Below are positions 1 to 8,156 of a DNA stretch of 64,000 bases, one piece after another. The notes beneath the pieces were generated by a model. That model ran no database searches. It saw only the letters and a list, made by a program, of their open reading frames with translations, and had not been told where the DNA came from. Made by a program: the position numbers and the translations under genes. This DNA comes from Achromobacter xylosoxidans (GTDB taxonomy: Bacteria > Pseudomonadota > Gammaproteobacteria > Burkholderiales > Burkholderiaceae_B): positions 1 through 64,000 of the forward strand of contig NZ_MTLG01000086.1 in assembly GCF_002192695.1 (NCBI RefSeq). The letters are read 5' to 3'. Positions within the stretch are counted from its first letter, which is position 1. Every line of letters begins with the position of its first letter.

Positions 1-10
1 CAATGAAAAA

Positions 11-40
11 CCCCTCGCAGGCAGACCCTGCGAGGGGTTT
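11..40 (-). terminator. Rho-independent terminator after the class II aldolase gene
   Basis: A perfect 11-bp inverted repeat (CCCCTCGCAGG, loop of 5, CCTGCGAGGGG at 27-37) is flanked by five A on the left and TTTT on the right. Read on the minus strand it is a GC-rich hairpin followed by a U run, 25 bases past the stop of the aldolase gene. The flanks would let it work in both directions. Confidence 0.85.
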
Positions 41-62
41 TGTTTTTGTCGTCAATATGCGG

Positions 63-803
63 CTAAGGCAATTGGCGCCGCAAGGCGGCGAAGAACAGTT
101 CGGATTGCAGGCGTTCGCTCTGGACCTGCGCGGCGACCTTTGCCGCCAGCTCTGCGTTGACCGGCACCAGCGGACGCCCCGTGGACTGCGCCAGCACCTG
201 GGCGGTACAGGCTCGTTCCAGGAAGAACAGGTCGTCGTAGGCATAGTCCAGCCGCTCGCCGCAGACGACGACGCCATGGTTGCCGAGGAATACCACGTCC
301 GCGCCCTGCATCGCATGAGCGATGCGTTCGCCTTCGCTGACGTCCAGCGCCAGGCCGTTGTAGTGCTGGTCTATCGCCAGGCGGCCGTGAAAGCGCATGG
401 CGTTCTGGGACAGGGTGGTGTCGAGCGCGCGATCGGACGTGAGGGTCAAGGCCGTGGCGTAAGGCATGTGCGTGTGCAGCACACAAGCCTTGCCGGCGAT
501 GCGGTGGATGGCGGCATGGATGAACATGGCCGTGGGTTCGACTGCATGGCGGCCCGCGAGCTTGTTGCCTTGGGCATCGATCAGCACGATGTCTTCTGCC
601 TGCACTTCATGCCACATCAAGCCGCGGGGATTGAGCAGGAAATGCTCCGAGTCGCCGGGCAGCACGACGCTGAAGTGATTACACACGCCTTCGCCCAGGC
701 CATGCGCCGCGGCGGCCCGCAAGGCGAGCGCAAGGTCGGCGCGCAATGCCGCGACAGGTTCAGCGTGAAAGAGCGCTTCGGCGTGGCGAGGATCCTGGTT
801 CAT
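63..803 (-). CDS. class II aldolase/adducin family protein
   Basis: The 246-residue product is a complete class II aldolase/adducin domain, the fold of fuculose-phosphate aldolase and ribulose-phosphate epimerases. Expected zinc ligands are visible as His110 and His112 in the HTH motif and His176 in NHG, with Glu89 of an EPTAMF segment near the active site. No signal peptide is present, so it should be cytoplasmic. The sequence resembles the adducin-like aldolases common in Alcaligenaceae rather than a characterised sugar aldolase, so the substrate is unknown. It is followed by a strong terminator and is probably monocistronic, with the YchJ-like gene 60 bp upstream on the same strand. Confidence 0.85.
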   Translation of the reverse strand: MNQDPRHAEALFHAEPVAALRADLALALRAAAAHGLGEGVCNHFSVVLPGDSEHFLLNPRGLMWHEVQAEDIVLIDAQGNKLAGRHAVEPTAMFIHAAIHRIAGKACVLHTHMPYATALTLTSDRALDTTLSQNAMRFHGRLAIDQHYNGLALDVSEGERIAHAMQGADVVFLGNHGVVVCGERLDYAYDDLFFLERACTAQVLAQSTGRPLVPVNAELAAKVAAQVQSERLQSELFFAALRRQLP

Positions 804-863
804 GTCTGCTTTTCTGGTGTCTGGGTTGGGGAAGGCCTGGCGCGGAGTGCGGGACCAGGGTGG

Positions 864-1268
864 TCAGTACAGGTCGCCGTCCACGTAGAACCACTGGCCG
901 CCTTCGCGCACGAAGCGGCTGAGTTCGTGCAGACGATGGGCGCGGCCGCCCTGGCGGCTGCGGGCAACGAATTCCACGGTGGCGTGCTCGGGATCCTGGC
1001 TGGCCGTTTGCTTGATTCCCAATCCCAGCCATTTCAGGTCGGACGGATTGGGGTCGAGCGCTGCGGGGCGGGTGCTGGGGTGCCAGGTCGCCAACAGATA
1101 GGGCAGTTTGTCCAGCACGAAGGCGCTGTAGCGCGAGCGCATCAGCGCTTCGGCGGTGGGCGCCTGCATGGCCTGCGGGCCGTCATGCCAGCGGCCGCAG
1201 CATTCGGAATAGGGCTTGGGATTGCCGCAGGGACAGGCCGCTGCCGGGAGCTTGGAGGGTTTGGTCAC
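864..1268 (-). CDS. YchJ-family SEC-C zinc-binding protein (UPF0225)
   Basis: The 134-residue protein starts with a cysteine cluster (Cys12, Cys14, Cys23, Cys24; CPCG...SECC), the SEC-C zinc-binding motif, followed by the NTF2-like YchJ domain with the conserved LMRSRYSAF segment and the C-terminal WFYVDGD. The start is a GTG at 1268; I see no in-frame ATG near the SEC-C motif. The family's biochemical role is not established. It lies 21 bp downstream of the acetyltransferase-like gene on the same strand and may share its transcript. Confidence 0.88.
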   Translation of the reverse strand: MTKPSKLPAAACPCGNPKPYSECCGRWHDGPQAMQAPTAEALMRSRYSAFVLDKLPYLLATWHPSTRPAALDPNPSDLKWLGLGIKQTASQDPEHATVEFVARSRQGGRAHRLHELSRFVREGGQWFYVDGDLY

Positions 1269-1289
1269 GATGCGAAAAGCCAGGGATGC

Positions 1290-1562
1290 TCAGGCCAGCA
1301 GGTCGCTGTATTCGGGGTGCCGGCGGATATAGGCGTCGGCGTATGAGCACAAGGGCCGCACCTTCCAACCCCGGCTGCGCGCGTCGTCCAGCGCGTACTT
1401 GGTCAACGCCGCGGCGATGCCGCGGCCGCCTACCTGGCTGGGCACGCCGGTGTGCGTGATCGCCATGGTGTTGCCTTGCAACTGGTAGTCGAGCACGCAT
1501 AGGACGCCATCGACGGTGGCGGTGTAGCGGGAAAGCGAGCTGTCGTGTGTGACGGAAATCAT
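1290..1562 (-). CDS. YidJ/GNAT-like N-acetyltransferase (short form)
   Basis: About 90 residues. The core carries GVPSQVGGRGIAAALTKYAL, the acetyl-CoA-binding loop of the small GNAT_YjdJ class (VxxxxxGxGIAxxL), then WKVRPLCSYADAYIRRHPEY, the typical end of this family. These compact proteins are about 90-100 residues, so it is complete. The ATG at 1562 gives MISVTHDSS; an in-frame ATG at 1580 would add six residues, and neither has a convincing ribosome-binding site. The acceptor substrate is unknown. Confidence 0.82.
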   Translation of the reverse strand: MISVTHDSSLSRYTATVDGVLCVLDYQLQGNTMAITHTGVPSQVGGRGIAAALTKYALDDARSRGWKVRPLCSYADAYIRRHPEYSDLLA

Positions 1563-1660
1563 TCGGAGGAATCCTGCCATGGAAGTGGGCAGGCGGCGTT
1601 GCCTGCCGGTTTCGAGAGTGATGTCGGCTTGCTGGCCCGAACCGGGCCCGCTGCGCCGGG

Positions 1661-2611
1661 TCAGCGCTGCAGCACTTTCAGCAGCGCGGTCAGTTGCGCA
1701 TCGCGTGTCTGTACCAGATCGGCGATGCTGCGCTGGCCTGCCTCGGCGTTGACGCCCGCGATCAGGCGCTGCTGCAGTTCGGGGGTGACTTCCGGCGCGC
1801 CGAGGTCGTCCCACCAGGTTTGCACAGGGCCCAGCAAATGGTCCATGAAGTTGGCCAGGCCGCCCGCGCCGCCGCCCAGATTGAAGGTCATGTGCGGGCC
1901 GAACAATGCCCAGCGCAGGCCGGGGCCTTGCGACACGGCGGCATCGATGTCGGCCACGCTGGCGACGTTCTCGGCCGCCAGATGTATCGCTTCACGCCAC
2001 AGGGCCGCCTGAAGACGGTTGGCGATGTGGCCGGGGACTTCCTTGTTCAAGCGGATGGGGTACTTGCCCAGGCTGCGGTAGAAGGCGATGCAGCGATCGA
2101 TGGTGTCGGCCGAGGTCTGTTCTCCACCCACCACTTCGACCAGCGGAATCAGGTGCGGCGGATTGAACGGATGTCCGATGACGAAGCGCGAGGCGTGGCG
2201 GCACTGCGATTGCAGGCGGCTCATGATGAGGCCGGAGGAGCTGGACGCGACGATCACATGCGGCGGCAGCGCCGCGTCCATGCGCGCGAACAACGCGGTC
2301 TTGAAGTCTTCGCGCTCGGGCGCGTTTTCCTGCACGAAGTCGGCGCCGGCCAGCGCGGCCTCCAGGTCTGGTTCGAAGCGCAGGGCCTCGGCCGAGGCGC
2401 CGGGCTGCACATGCCCGAGTTCCGCCAGCACGGGCCACGCGGCCTGCACGCGGGCTCGCGTCAGCGCTTCGGCATCTGCGGCCGGGTCGCTGACGACAAC
2501 CTCGAGGCCGCGCGCGAGGAACAGCGCGGCCCAACTGGCGCCTATGGTGCCGGCGCCCACGATGGTGACTCGGCGGATGGCGGGTGGATTGGACGTGGCA
2601 GGGCTGGACAT
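1661..2611 (-). CDS. 3-hydroxyacyl-CoA dehydrogenase family, L-carnitine dehydrogenase-like
   Basis: The 316-residue product has an N-terminal Rossmann fold with GAGTIG at residues 19-24, an Asp ending the second strand (VVSDP), the ENAPER segment, the SSSSG turn and IGHPFNPPHLIPLVEVV around the catalytic His. A C-terminal 3HCDH helical domain follows. Length and the HPFNPP motif match NAD-dependent L-carnitine 3-dehydrogenase and lambda-crystallin-type hydroxyacyl dehydrogenases. The start at 2611 is supported by a GGAGAC ribosome-binding site just upstream. No carnitine uptake or thioesterase gene is adjacent, so carnitine as substrate is an inference from family resemblance. Confidence 0.82.
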   Translation of the reverse strand: MSSPATSNPPAIRRVTIVGAGTIGASWAALFLARGLEVVVSDPAADAEALTRARVQAAWPVLAELGHVQPGASAEALRFEPDLEAALAGADFVQENAPEREDFKTALFARMDAALPPHVIVASSSSGLIMSRLQSQCRHASRFVIGHPFNPPHLIPLVEVVGGEQTSADTIDRCIAFYRSLGKYPIRLNKEVPGHIANRLQAALWREAIHLAAENVASVADIDAAVSQGPGLRWALFGPHMTFNLGGGAGGLANFMDHLLGPVQTWWDDLGAPEVTPELQQRLIAGVNAEAGQRSIADLVQTRDAQLTALLKVLQR

Positions 2612-2694
2612 GCGGGTCTCCTGTGAGCGCGGATAGGAGCATTGTGAAGCAAACGCCGGCCCGTTGCCATGCGGGTGCGGCGCGGGCAAGATAA

Positions 2695-2721
2695 GGGGTT
2701 CTTTTTCTAATTCTGAACCCC
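2695..2721. promoter_or_regulatory. inverted repeat upstream of the C39-like gene
   Basis: GGGGTTC (2695-2701) and GAACCCC (2715-2721) form a perfect 7-bp inverted repeat around a 13-base T-rich spacer, ending 10 bases before the ATG at 2732, in the region between two divergent genes. It could be an operator or a 5'-UTR hairpin covering the ribosome-binding site. Neither use is shown. Confidence 0.4.
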
Positions 2722-2731
2722 GGAGTCCTGC

Positions 2732-3364
2732 ATGAATGCGACGTCAGCCCTGCGATCCGCCGTGCCGTATTTTTGCCAATGGGAGTCGGCGCATCTGGCT
2801 GGCGAGATCATCGAGGGCAAGCTCGCGCTGGCCGATGACCCGGCCTGGCGCGGCTCGGGCGCGCACGACGTGGAAGAGTATGCGCGCTGGGCCAGCCACG
2901 TCTGCGGCATGGCTTGCCTGAAGATGGTGCTGGCAGCGCGCGATGGGCGGCATTACCCCACGCTGGAGCTGGCGCGCGGCAGCCTGCCCTATGGCGCCTA
3001 CACGGTAGAGGGCGAGCAGATCAAGGGACTGATCTACGCGCCGTTCGTGCGCTACGTGGGAGAGGCGTTCGGCCTGCAAGCGCGGGTGCATGTCGATCTG
3101 CGCGCGGACGAACTGCCTGGCTTGATGTCGCAGGCTGCCTATTTCATGGCGTCCGTGCATCCCTGGATACGCTGGCCCGAGCGGCAACCACCCAGGAAGG
3201 GCGGGCATTTGGTGCTGGTGACCCGCGCAACGCCGGACTCGGTGACCTTCCACAACCCCTCGGGCGAGCCCGGCACGCAGGCCGATGTTGAACTGCCGCT
3301 GGCCGTGTTCGACGAATTCTTCGCGCGACGCGGCGTGGCCATATTGCCGGCCGCGCACGCCTGA
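2732..3364 (+). CDS. C39-like cysteine peptidase-fold protein
   Basis: The 210-residue protein carries the pattern of a papain-like C39 fold: Gln16 (PYFCQWES) as a possible oxyanion-hole residue, Cys58 in HVCGMACLKMVL where C39 enzymes have CGP.CLxM, His159 in KGGHLVLVTRA and Asn175 in FHNPSG. The Cys-His-Asn order and spacing suggest an intact catalytic triad. There is no signal peptide, transmembrane segment or ABC module, unlike bacteriocin-exporter C39 domains. The function is unknown; it stands alone between two minus-strand genes. Confidence 0.7.
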   Translation: MNATSALRSAVPYFCQWESAHLAGEIIEGKLALADDPAWRGSGAHDVEEYARWASHVCGMACLKMVLAARDGRHYPTLELARGSLPYGAYTVEGEQIKGLIYAPFVRYVGEAFGLQARVHVDLRADELPGLMSQAAYFMASVHPWIRWPERQPPRKGGHLVLVTRATPDSVTFHNPSGEPGTQADVELPLAVFDEFFARRGVAILPAAHA

Positions 3365-3407
3365 GCGCGGCGGCGGTTGCGAGGCCTGGAGCGGCGGCCG
3401 CCAGCGA

Positions 3408-4808
3408 TCAGGCATTGCGGGCGCGTCGTAGATGCCGCCACACCAACGCGACCGCGATCAGGTAGCTTGCGGCGATGACGGCGTAGGCCGACGGCAGGCT
3501 GGCGCGCCAGTCCGGCAGCAGATGCAGGATGGTGCCCATCAGCGCGACGCCGACCAGGGCGCCCGATTGCCGGTTGGCGTTCAGCGCCGCGGCGGCGCTG
3601 TTTGCGAGGCCTTTCCCGGAGACCTGCATGACCACGCTGGTCATGGCAGGCACGGCGATACCCACGCCCAGGTTGGACAGCGCGACCGCGACGGCAAACG
3701 GCCAGTAGGCCATGTCCGGCGAAAAGACGAAGATCCCTGCGCTGCTCATGACGGCGGCCAGCGACATGCCGCCCAGCAATGCAGTGGACACGTTCCGGCG
3801 CGCCGAGATCCGGCTCGATATCAGGTTGCCGATGGAAAACACGGCCAGCATCGGCACCAGCTGCAGCCCCGTCTGCAGCGCATCCGCGCCGCGCGCCTGT
3901 TGCAGGAACAGGCTGAGCAAAAAGAGCTGGCCGTAGGACCCAAGATTGATCAGAAAGCCCACGCCGTTGGCGGCGGCGAATTGCGGGGTCACGAACAGGG
4001 CGCGGGGAATGATGGGGTCGGCGTGGCGGCGTTCGCGCAGCACCAGCAGCAGGCCGGCGGCCGCGCAGAGGGCTGCCATGCTCATGATGCGGGTGGAAGA
4101 CCAGCCATAGGCATTGCCCTGGATCAGCACGAAGCACAGCGACGACAACGCAATCACGCCCAGCACGTGGCTCAGCGGATTGAGCGCGCGCGGCCGGCGC
4201 GGTGCCGCCAGGATCCGGCTGCGGGCCAGCCACAGTCCGGCAAGACCCAGCGGGATGTTGATGAGGAAGATCCCGCGCCAACCGAACTGGTGGATCAGCA
4301 CGCCGCCCAGCAGGGGGCCGGAGGCGCCCGCGACGGCGACGATGGCGGACCAGGCGGCCAGCATGCGGTTGCGCACCTGCTCGTCGTCGTAGGCGTGGGT
4401 CAGCAGGCTGAGGGAGCTGGGCATGAACAGCGCGGCGCCCAGGCCTTGCAGCATGCGGGCCAGGATTAGCATGTCGGCGTTGGGCGCAAGCCCGCAGAGC
4501 AGGGACGCCACGGTGAAGACGGCCAGGCCTGCGAGGTAGACGGTCTTGGCGCCGTAGCGGTCGGCCAGCGCGCCGGCCACCAGCAGCAGGGCCGCGAAGG
4601 TGAGGGTGTAGCCATCCACGATCCAGACCAGGTCGGTCAGCGGAACGGTGAACTGAAGCGCGATGCTGGGCAGGGCGACGTTGACGACGGTGACGTCCAG
4701 CATGGCCATGACAAAGCCGATGGCCAGCGTGACCAGCGGGAGCAGGCCGGCGGCTGCGGGCTTGGCGTCCAGGGACGCGGCCGGGATATTGGGACAGGCG
4801 GAGTTCAT
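3408..4808 (-). CDS. DHA2-family MFS drug efflux transporter (EmrB/QacA type)
   Basis: The 466-residue integral membrane protein has the DHA2 signature LDVTVVNVALPSIA in the first transmembrane segment, GRYGAKTV-like loop 2-3 sequence (ADRYGAKTVYLAG) and many further hydrophobic segments, consistent with 14-TM proton-driven exporters. The chosen ATG at 4808 gives a short hydrophilic N-terminus before TM1. It is divergent from a LysR-type gene 112 bp away, with repeated palindromic sites between them, so it is probably controlled by that regulator. Substrates are unknown. Confidence 0.88.
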   Translation of the reverse strand: MNSACPNIPAASLDAKPAAAGLLPLVTLAIGFVMAMLDVTVVNVALPSIALQFTVPLTDLVWIVDGYTLTFAALLLVAGALADRYGAKTVYLAGLAVFTVASLLCGLAPNADMLILARMLQGLGAALFMPSSLSLLTHAYDDEQVRNRMLAAWSAIVAVAGASGPLLGGVLIHQFGWRGIFLINIPLGLAGLWLARSRILAAPRRPRALNPLSHVLGVIALSSLCFVLIQGNAYGWSSTRIMSMAALCAAAGLLLVLRERRHADPIIPRALFVTPQFAAANGVGFLINLGSYGQLFLLSLFLQQARGADALQTGLQLVPMLAVFSIGNLISSRISARRNVSTALLGGMSLAAVMSSAGIFVFSPDMAYWPFAVAVALSNLGVGIAVPAMTSVVMQVSGKGLANSAAAALNANRQSGALVGVALMGTILHLLPDWRASLPSAYAVIAASYLIAVALVWRHLRRARNA

Positions 4809-4855
4809 GATTGAGGCTTGCGGCGGCTTTCGAGGACTGAAGCTTAGGCCCTTGG

Positions 4856-4912
4856 TGTGATGCAAAAAAGCAGAATAATTGCTTTATAGTGATGCAAAAA
4901 TGCATTTCACTA
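4856..4912. promoter_or_regulatory. operator/promoter region between the DHA2 pump and LysR genes
   Basis: An AT-rich island in GC-rich DNA holds two nearly identical copies of GTGATGCAAAAA(A/T)GCA at 4856-4871 and 4889-4904, 33 bp (three helical turns) apart. The second copy lies in an imperfect palindrome running from TAGTGA (4887-4892) to TCACTA (4907-4912). Between them is the inverted repeat AAAGCA (4867-4872) / TGCTTT (4880-4885). Divergent LysR pairs usually carry such sites, so this is a likely binding site for the 4921-5790 product. Confidence 0.6.
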
Positions 4913-4920
4913 AGGCAGCC

Positions 4921-5790
4921 ATGGACTGGGACAACGCCAGGATCTTTCTGGCCATCTATCGGGTGGGCACGCTGCGTGGCGCGGCGGCGTTGCTGCAGGT
5001 CGACCAGGCCACGGCCGGACGCAGGCTGGCGGCGTTGGAGTCTTCGCTGGACGCGCGGCTGTTCCTGCGCACGCCGGGCGGATACGTGCCCACGGCAGCG
5101 GGCGAACTGGCCTTCGCGGCAGCGGAGCGCATGGAGCAGGCGGCGGACCAGTTGCAGCGGCAGATGCAGGGGCTGGACCACCGGCTGTCGGGCGTGGTCC
5201 GCGTGGCGACGTCTGAAACCGTCGCCAGCTACTACATCATGGAGGCCGTGCGGCGCGTGCATGCCCACCACCCGGACATTCGCGTCGTGCTGTCCACGGC
5301 GATCCAGCTCAGCAACCTGACGCGCCGCGAGGCGGACCTGGCGATCCGCAACATCCGGCCGGACAATCCCGACCTGATACACCGCCATCTGGCGCGCAAG
5401 GAGGTCGGACTGTATGCCTCGCGGGCCTATCTGGAGGCGCATGGCGAACCGCGGCCGGGCACGGCGTTCGCGGGGCACACGCTGGTGACGTACCAGCAGG
5501 CGGTGCTGCCGGGCTGGTCCGATACGTTCTGCGGCGAGCCCACGGGCAACGGGCGCATAGGCGTGGAACTGAACTCCGGCCTGATGATAGTCGAGGCGGT
5601 CGCGGCCGGCCTGGGCATAGGTCAGGTACCGACGCACATGGCGCCGCTGTACCCGGACCTGGTGCGCATCTGGCCCGCGCGCAACGAACCGTATGACCTT
5701 TGGCTGGTGATGCATGGCGACCTGAACCGCACGGCCCGCGTGCGCGCCGTGGCCGATGCCATCGTCGAGGTGTTCGAAGAGGATCAGTAG
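4921..5790 (+). CDS. LysR-family transcriptional regulator (beside the DHA2 pump)
   Basis: The 289-residue protein has an N-terminal winged helix-turn-helix (MDWDNARIFLAIYRVGTLRG... to about residue 60, with the recognition segment QATAGRRLAALE) and a C-terminal LysR substrate-binding domain ending in a motif typical of the GcvA/DsdC-like subgroup. The ATG at 4921 is chosen because MDWDNARIF is the usual start of this subgroup; upstream in-frame codons would place the start inside the operator. It probably senses a compound exported by the divergent DHA2 pump and controls both genes. Confidence 0.88.
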   Translation: MDWDNARIFLAIYRVGTLRGAAALLQVDQATAGRRLAALESSLDARLFLRTPGGYVPTAAGELAFAAAERMEQAADQLQRQMQGLDHRLSGVVRVATSETVASYYIMEAVRRVHAHHPDIRVVLSTAIQLSNLTRREADLAIRNIRPDNPDLIHRHLARKEVGLYASRAYLEAHGEPRPGTAFAGHTLVTYQQAVLPGWSDTFCGEPTGNGRIGVELNSGLMIVEAVAAGLGIGQVPTHMAPLYPDLVRIWPARNEPYDLWLVMHGDLNRTARVRAVADAIVEVFEEDQ

Positions 5791-5881
5791 GCGCGGGCCC
5801 GGTGGGGCGGCTTGTGGGCGGGCGCGGCAGGCGCTAAGGTTTGCCTGATCCATCAACGCAACCATGACTCAGGAGTCGCGC

Positions 5882-7297
5882 GTGTCCGATCTTTGGCGTT
5901 TGTCCGCAGTTGAGCTTGCCGCCCGCATCCGCAAGCGTGAAGTGTCCGCCCGCGAGGCCGCGCAAAGCGCGCTGGGCCGGCTGGATGCCGTCAACCCCGC
6001 GATCAACGCGGTGGTGGACCATCGTCCCGAAGAGGTGCTGGCGCAAGCGGCCGAGGTGGATGCGATGCTTGCGCGCGGCGAAGACGCAGGACCGTTGGCC
6101 GGGGTGCCCGTCACCGTGAAGGTCAACGTGGATCAGGCTGGCTTTGCCACAACCAACGGCGTGCAGCTGCAGAAGGATCTGATCGCGGCCGGGAACAGTC
6201 CGGTCGTCGACAATTTGCGGCGCGCGGGCGCCGTGATCCTGGGACGCACCAACACGCCTGCATTTTCCCTGCGCTGGTTCACCGGCAACGCGCTCCACGG
6301 CGACACGCTGAATCCGCGCAATCCGGCGCTTACGCCTGGCGGCTCCTCGGGCGGGGCGGCTGCCGCGGTGGCCGCCGGCATCGGGCATCTGGCGCATGGC
6401 ACGGATATCGCCGGTTCCATCCGCTATCCGGCCTATGCCTGCGGCGTGCACGGCCTGCGGCCGTCGCTGGGACGCGTGGCTGCCTACAACGCGGCGCTGC
6501 CGGAACGCTCTATCGGCGGCCAACTGACCGCGGTGTCCGGCCCGCTGGGACGCAGCATCGCCGACCTGAGGCTGGGCCTGGCCGCGCTGGCGGCGCGGGA
6601 TGCGCGCGATCCCTGGTGGGTGCCGGCGCCGCTGGTGGGGCCCGAGGCGCCGCGACGGGCCGCGTTGTGCCTGAATCCGGACGGCATGGACACCCAGCCC
6701 GCAGTGGTCAAGGCCTTGCAGGAAGCCGCGCGCCGGCTGAGCGAGGCAGGCTGGACGGTCGACACGCTGGATGCGGTGCCCCCGATGCAGGAGGCGGCGG
6801 ACCTGCAGATCCGCATGTGGCTGGCCGACGGCTACGAGGCCATGGTCGCGGCAGCCGAAAAAGAGGGCGATCGCGGCGCCCTGGTGGCGCTGGCCGGCCA
6901 GCGCGAGAAGGCTGCCGGCGCCGACCTTGCCAGTTTTTCGGCGACCTTGACGCGGCGCGCCACGCTGACGCGCCTGTGGGAGCTGTTCTTAGCCGAGTAC
7001 CCCGTGCTGCTGCTGCCCGTGTCGGCCGAGCTGCCGTTCCCGGACAAGCTGGACCTGCAAGGCGATGCTGCCTACGCCCGTGTCTGGCGCGCGCAGATGA
7101 CGCAGATAGGCGTGCCCTTCATGGGCTTGCCGGGCCTGTCGGTGGCGATGGGCAGCGCCATGAGCGAGGCGGGCGTGAGCCCGGTCGGCGTGCAGGTGCT
7201 GGCGGGACGTTACCGCGAGGACCTGTGCCTGGAGGCGGGCGAAATCATCGAGGCGGGCGCGGCGCCCATCGAGATCGCCGAGCCCGCGGCCCGCTAG
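5882..7297 (+). CDS. amidase signature family protein
   Basis: Amidase-signature hydrolase of about 471 residues. The Ser-cisSer-Lys triad is visible: Lys80 (VTVKVN), Ser156 within GGSSGG and the nucleophile Ser179 in GTDIAGSIRYPA. No signal peptide, so cytoplasmic. The start is a judgement: the GTG at 5882 is preceded by AGGAG with 7-base spacing and gives VSDLWRLS, the usual beginning of this family. An in-frame ATG at 5864 would add six residues but has no ribosome-binding site. The amide substrate is unknown. It lies 91 bp after the LysR gene and is convergent with the hydratase gene. Confidence 0.9.
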   Translation: MSDLWRLSAVELAARIRKREVSAREAAQSALGRLDAVNPAINAVVDHRPEEVLAQAAEVDAMLARGEDAGPLAGVPVTVKVNVDQAGFATTNGVQLQKDLIAAGNSPVVDNLRRAGAVILGRTNTPAFSLRWFTGNALHGDTLNPRNPALTPGGSSGGAAAAVAAGIGHLAHGTDIAGSIRYPAYACGVHGLRPSLGRVAAYNAALPERSIGGQLTAVSGPLGRSIADLRLGLAALAARDARDPWWVPAPLVGPEAPRRAALCLNPDGMDTQPAVVKALQEAARRLSEAGWTVDTLDAVPPMQEAADLQIRMWLADGYEAMVAAAEKEGDRGALVALAGQREKAAGADLASFSATLTRRATLTRLWELFLAEYPVLLLPVSAELPFPDKLDLQGDAAYARVWRAQMTQIGVPFMGLPGLSVAMGSAMSEAGVSPVGVQVLAGRYREDLCLEAGEIIEAGAAPIEIAEPAAR

Positions 7298-7300
7298 CGC

Positions 7301-7331
7301 CCCGCGTGTCCGCCTGTGCGGACAACGCGGG
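7301..7331. terminator. hairpin between convergent amidase and hydratase genes
   Basis: Thirteen base pairs (CCCGCGT-GTCCGC against GCGGAC-ACGCGGG, one bulged A, loop CTGT) form a strong stem directly after the amidase stop. It sits where both convergent transcripts must end, but no U tract follows on either strand, so it may terminate poorly or act as an RNA 3'-end stabiliser. Confidence 0.45.
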
Positions 7332-7363
7332 CTTGGGTCCGAAGGCGGCCGGGTACTGCGGGG

Positions 7364-8152
7364 CTAGGGCCTGCTGAAGCGCAGGCGCAGGACGCCCAGG
7401 TCGCCGTAGGCGAGTGCCAGGTCGTGGTTGGCCGGCACGTCCAGGAAGCCGGCGTAGGAGCCGGTGATGACGTGCTGGCCGGCGCGCAGCCCCAGGCCCT
7501 GTTCGCGCAGAAAGTTGGCCAACCAGTAAAGCCCCGCCTTGGGACGGTCGTTCGGGTGGATGCCTGCGTGCTGTTCGGTTTCGACGCCGTCCACGGACAG
7601 CGTGATGCTCATGCTGCCAGGCGCCTCGTGCGGCGACGCGATGCGCGGTCCAAGCACCAGGCCCTGGTTGAACATGTGGTCGGCCAGCAGTTCAGGCAGG
7701 CTGGCGTGCTCCGGGGCGGCATAGCGGCAGCCCAGTACTTCCAGGGCCAGGCGCGCGCCGCCGATGGCGGCGTCCACTTCGGCTTCGCTGTAGGGCTGGG
7801 GGCGGGCGGGCAGGTCCCGCGCGATTTCGAACGCGATCTCGGGTTCGATGCGCACGGTCGCCGTCTGCGCCACGACAGGGCCTGCCTCGGCGTAGGCGAC
7901 GGTCGAGGCGTAGATCGGCGCGACCACGCTTTTCTCGGGCGTGGGCAGCGCGCTCTTCCAGGCGCCGATATCGTCCTGGTGGTTCTCAAGCAGCAGCTGC
8001 GCGGTGCGCTGCTGCACGGCGAAGGCCTGGTTCAACGATTGCGGGCGGCAGTCCGCGGGCAGGCGCGGGCCGGCGACGCCGGACACGCGCGCGGCGATCA
8101 GGTAACGGGCCGCGTCGAGGCTGCCGGGGTAGTCTTCGATTTTGATCTGCAT
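7364..8152 (-). CDS. 2-keto-4-pentenoate hydratase (fumarylacetoacetase-like fold)
   Basis: The 262-residue product matches the MhpD/2-oxopent-4-enoate hydratase family of aromatic meta-cleavage pathways, which add water to 2-hydroxy-dienoates. Support comes from the metal-binding segment EPEIAFEIARDLP, the LALEVLG strand and the closing GSYAGFLDVP region, at the usual length of 260-270 residues. No other meta-cleavage gene is in the window, so its pathway role is uncertain. The upstream small membrane-protein gene ends 4 bp before its start, which suggests one transcript. Confidence 0.85.
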   Translation of the reverse strand: MQIKIEDYPGSLDAARYLIAARVSGVAGPRLPADCRPQSLNQAFAVQQRTAQLLLENHQDDIGAWKSALPTPEKSVVAPIYASTVAYAEAGPVVAQTATVRIEPEIAFEIARDLPARPQPYSEAEVDAAIGGARLALEVLGCRYAAPEHASLPELLADHMFNQGLVLGPRIASPHEAPGSMSITLSVDGVETEQHAGIHPNDRPKAGLYWLANFLREQGLGLRAGQHVITGSYAGFLDVPANHDLALAYGDLGVLRLRFSRP

Positions 8153-8156
8153 GCGC

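Noticed and set aside
3139-5865. A long minus-strand frame across the MFS and LysR genes
   Set aside because: It is a third-position GC artefact; its translation is Arg/Pro-rich and matches no family, and the true genes there have full-length domains.
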